A stretch of DNA of 64,000 nt from Burkholderiaceae bacterium (lineage in GTDB: Bacteria; Pseudomonadota; Gammaproteobacteria; Burkholderiales; Burkholderiaceae_D), in NCBI GenBank assembly GCA_019232795.1, contig JAFANH010000027.1, positions 62,001-126,000 on the forward strand. The letters run 5' to 3'. The notes under the pieces are model-generated. The model was not told the DNA's origin, made no database searches, and worked only from the letters and a program-made list of their open reading frames with translations. Position 1 is the stretch's first letter. Every line of letters starts with the position of its first letter. Positions 63,039 to 64,000 of the stretch are shown here, one piece after another. The translations under genes were made by a program, and so were the position numbers.

Positions 63039-63992
63039 CTATTCGTCGTGATCAAATGCGTGAGGGGCGCCTTTGAACCACTTATCCAAATTCGCGATAA
63101 AGCTCTTGATGTTGGACTTGTCCCCCACCTGCAGGCCGTGGCTCGCATTCCGGTATTCTATGAATTGGAAATCGCGGTCTGGATGCTGCTCAAAATAGTG
63201 TTTGAGCATGAATCCCGATTCGATGGGCTCGGCTTCGTCCTTTTCACCCATGGCGGCGACGATAGGAATATCGAGTTTGCTATAGGTAGTGATCGGGTCA
63301 TAGAACAAATGCGAGTTCCAATAGTGGTAGCTATGTCCGAAGAAGTGCTTGTCTAGGTTCTTCGGATCTTTCGCGATTGTCGCAAATTCTTCCTGCAGCA
63401 ACTTCTCGGAGTAGGGGTTCGCGTAGGGTGCAACGCCTCGTCTGGCAAACGTCAGGAAGCCGTCTGCTTGCGGCATGCCGCCGCTGCCCACGGTGGCCAG
63501 CCATCCGATTTTCTTGCTTCTGGATGCGACGATGGGAGCAACGCGGCCTCCCTCGGAAAACCCCACCACGGCTATCGAACGCTCGCCGTGCTGTTTCAGC
63601 CGCGGCTCGCTCTCGATGAACTCCAAGGCGTCGGACACGCGCCGCTCCAGGTAATCGTCTCGCTCAAAAGCTGGAGAGCAGCTTTTCGGTTGAGGGCCGA
63701 CACCCTTTTCAATATGCGGCTTCTCCAGGAAGTAGACGTCGGCGGGCGCGGGATAAAGTTCGAAAAATCCCGCAAGTCTCGCCCCAAAATCGCCACAGCC
63801 GGATCCGTCGATCAGCAGGATGACGGGACCTCCGCTCGGAGTATTCTGATCGTGGAGATGATAATAGCGACGCGCTTCACCTTGAATCTGTATTGTTGCT
63901 TCATCGGTCTTGCGTTCGGCATGTGCACAGGTTGAGCAGAATGCCATGCCGATCGCCAAAATAGGCGGTATCAAAGTTTTAGGAAAATTCAT
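63039..63992 (-). CDS. Exported alpha/beta hydrolase
   Basis: The 317-residue protein has a signal peptide ending near CAHAERK. An alpha/beta hydrolase core follows with the nucleophile elbow GFSEGG (Ser), an Asp in GEKDEAEP, and the catalytic His in NASHGLQ, in the correct order. The oxyanion-loop region is LLIDGSGCGDFGARL. It could be an esterase or peptidase in the periplasm; the substrate is unknown. The gene starts 8 bases before the window end, so its promoter is outside. Confidence 0.8.
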   Translation of the reverse strand: MNFPKTLIPPILAIGMAFCSTCAHAERKTDEATIQIQGEARRYYHLHDQNTPSGGPVILLIDGSGCGDFGARLAGFFELYPAPADVYFLEKPHIEKGVGPQPKSCSPAFERDDYLERRVSDALEFIESEPRLKQHGERSIAVVGFSEGGRVAPIVASRSKKIGWLATVGSGGMPQADGFLTFARRGVAPYANPYSEKLLQEEFATIAKDPKNLDKHFFGHSYHYWNSHLFYDPITTYSKLDIPIVAAMGEKDEAEPIESGFMLKHYFEQHPDRDFQFIEYRNASHGLQVGDKSNIKSFIANLDKWFKGAPHAFDHDE

Positions 63993-64000
63993 TCTCGTCG

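Overview
The window is a continuous stretch of GC-rich chromosome, with no rRNA, integrase, transposase or CRISPR array. It looks like a betaproteobacterium of the Burkholderiales, most likely Oxalobacteraceae (Herbaspirillum, Collimonas or Massilia-like). The grounds are a DctA carrier, a KUP potassium carrier, class II fumarase, a PEP-CTERM protein, several diguanylate cyclases, a chemotaxis pair and GC-rich inverted repeats between genes. The family-level placement is inference, because no 16S rRNA gene or ribosomal protein is present.

Layout. 1-10,200: a PRMT-like methyltransferase, a receiver-only response regulator, an MFS exporter, DctA, two GNAT acetyltransferases, a PAS-PAS-GGDEF cyclase, a DUF1294 protein, and a Tat-exported flavin amine oxidase whose stop codon overlaps the start of a c-type cytochrome. 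10,250-16,120: a thioredoxin-fold protein and a small exported protein on the minus strand, a second diguanylate cyclase, a papain-like protein and an initiator tRNA-fMet. 16,490-24,900 is an envelope region: two paralogous lipoproteins built from cysteine-paired repeats, an aromatic-rich exported protein, GtrA, an exported adenosine deaminase, and a TPR plus beta-barrel (Slam/DUF560-like) protein followed by a large FecR-domain exported protein. 25,000-32,000: a third diguanylate cyclase, Kup and a pullulanase lipoprotein. 32,280-41,680: a receiver/histidine-kinase hybrid lacking its phospho-accepting histidine, a three-gene operon resembling part of the enterobacterial yjf locus with a divergent CII-like regulator gene, an acyltransferase, and a very large adenylate cyclase/ATPase/TPR protein. 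41,760-47,500: a probable oxidative catabolic operon (saccharopine-dehydrogenase-like reductase, SDR, Baeyer-Villiger-type monooxygenase, GMC oxidoreductase) behind a promoter with two matching dyads. 47,660-56,140: a DMT transporter, a DUF885 protein, a pilin, a TPR protein, a TIGR02285-type solute-binding protein and a second receiver/histidine-kinase hybrid. 56,900-64,000: a chemoreceptor with CheW, a cupin, FumC, a GFA protein, a PEP-CTERM protein with a candidate sigma-54 promoter, and an exported alpha/beta hydrolase.

The most unusual non-coding signal is a set of long palindromic elements. Four are paired GC-rich REP-like repeats. Four others are longer imperfect palindromes of three further families, three of which abut stop codons almost exactly. 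Two members of one family differ in their terminal arms by changes that preserve arm pairing.

The protein systems most worth following are the Slam-like/FecR pair, the cysteine-repeat lipoproteins, the histidine-less kinase hybrid and the operator-controlled monooxygenase operon. All functions are read from motifs and family resemblance only; no database search was run.
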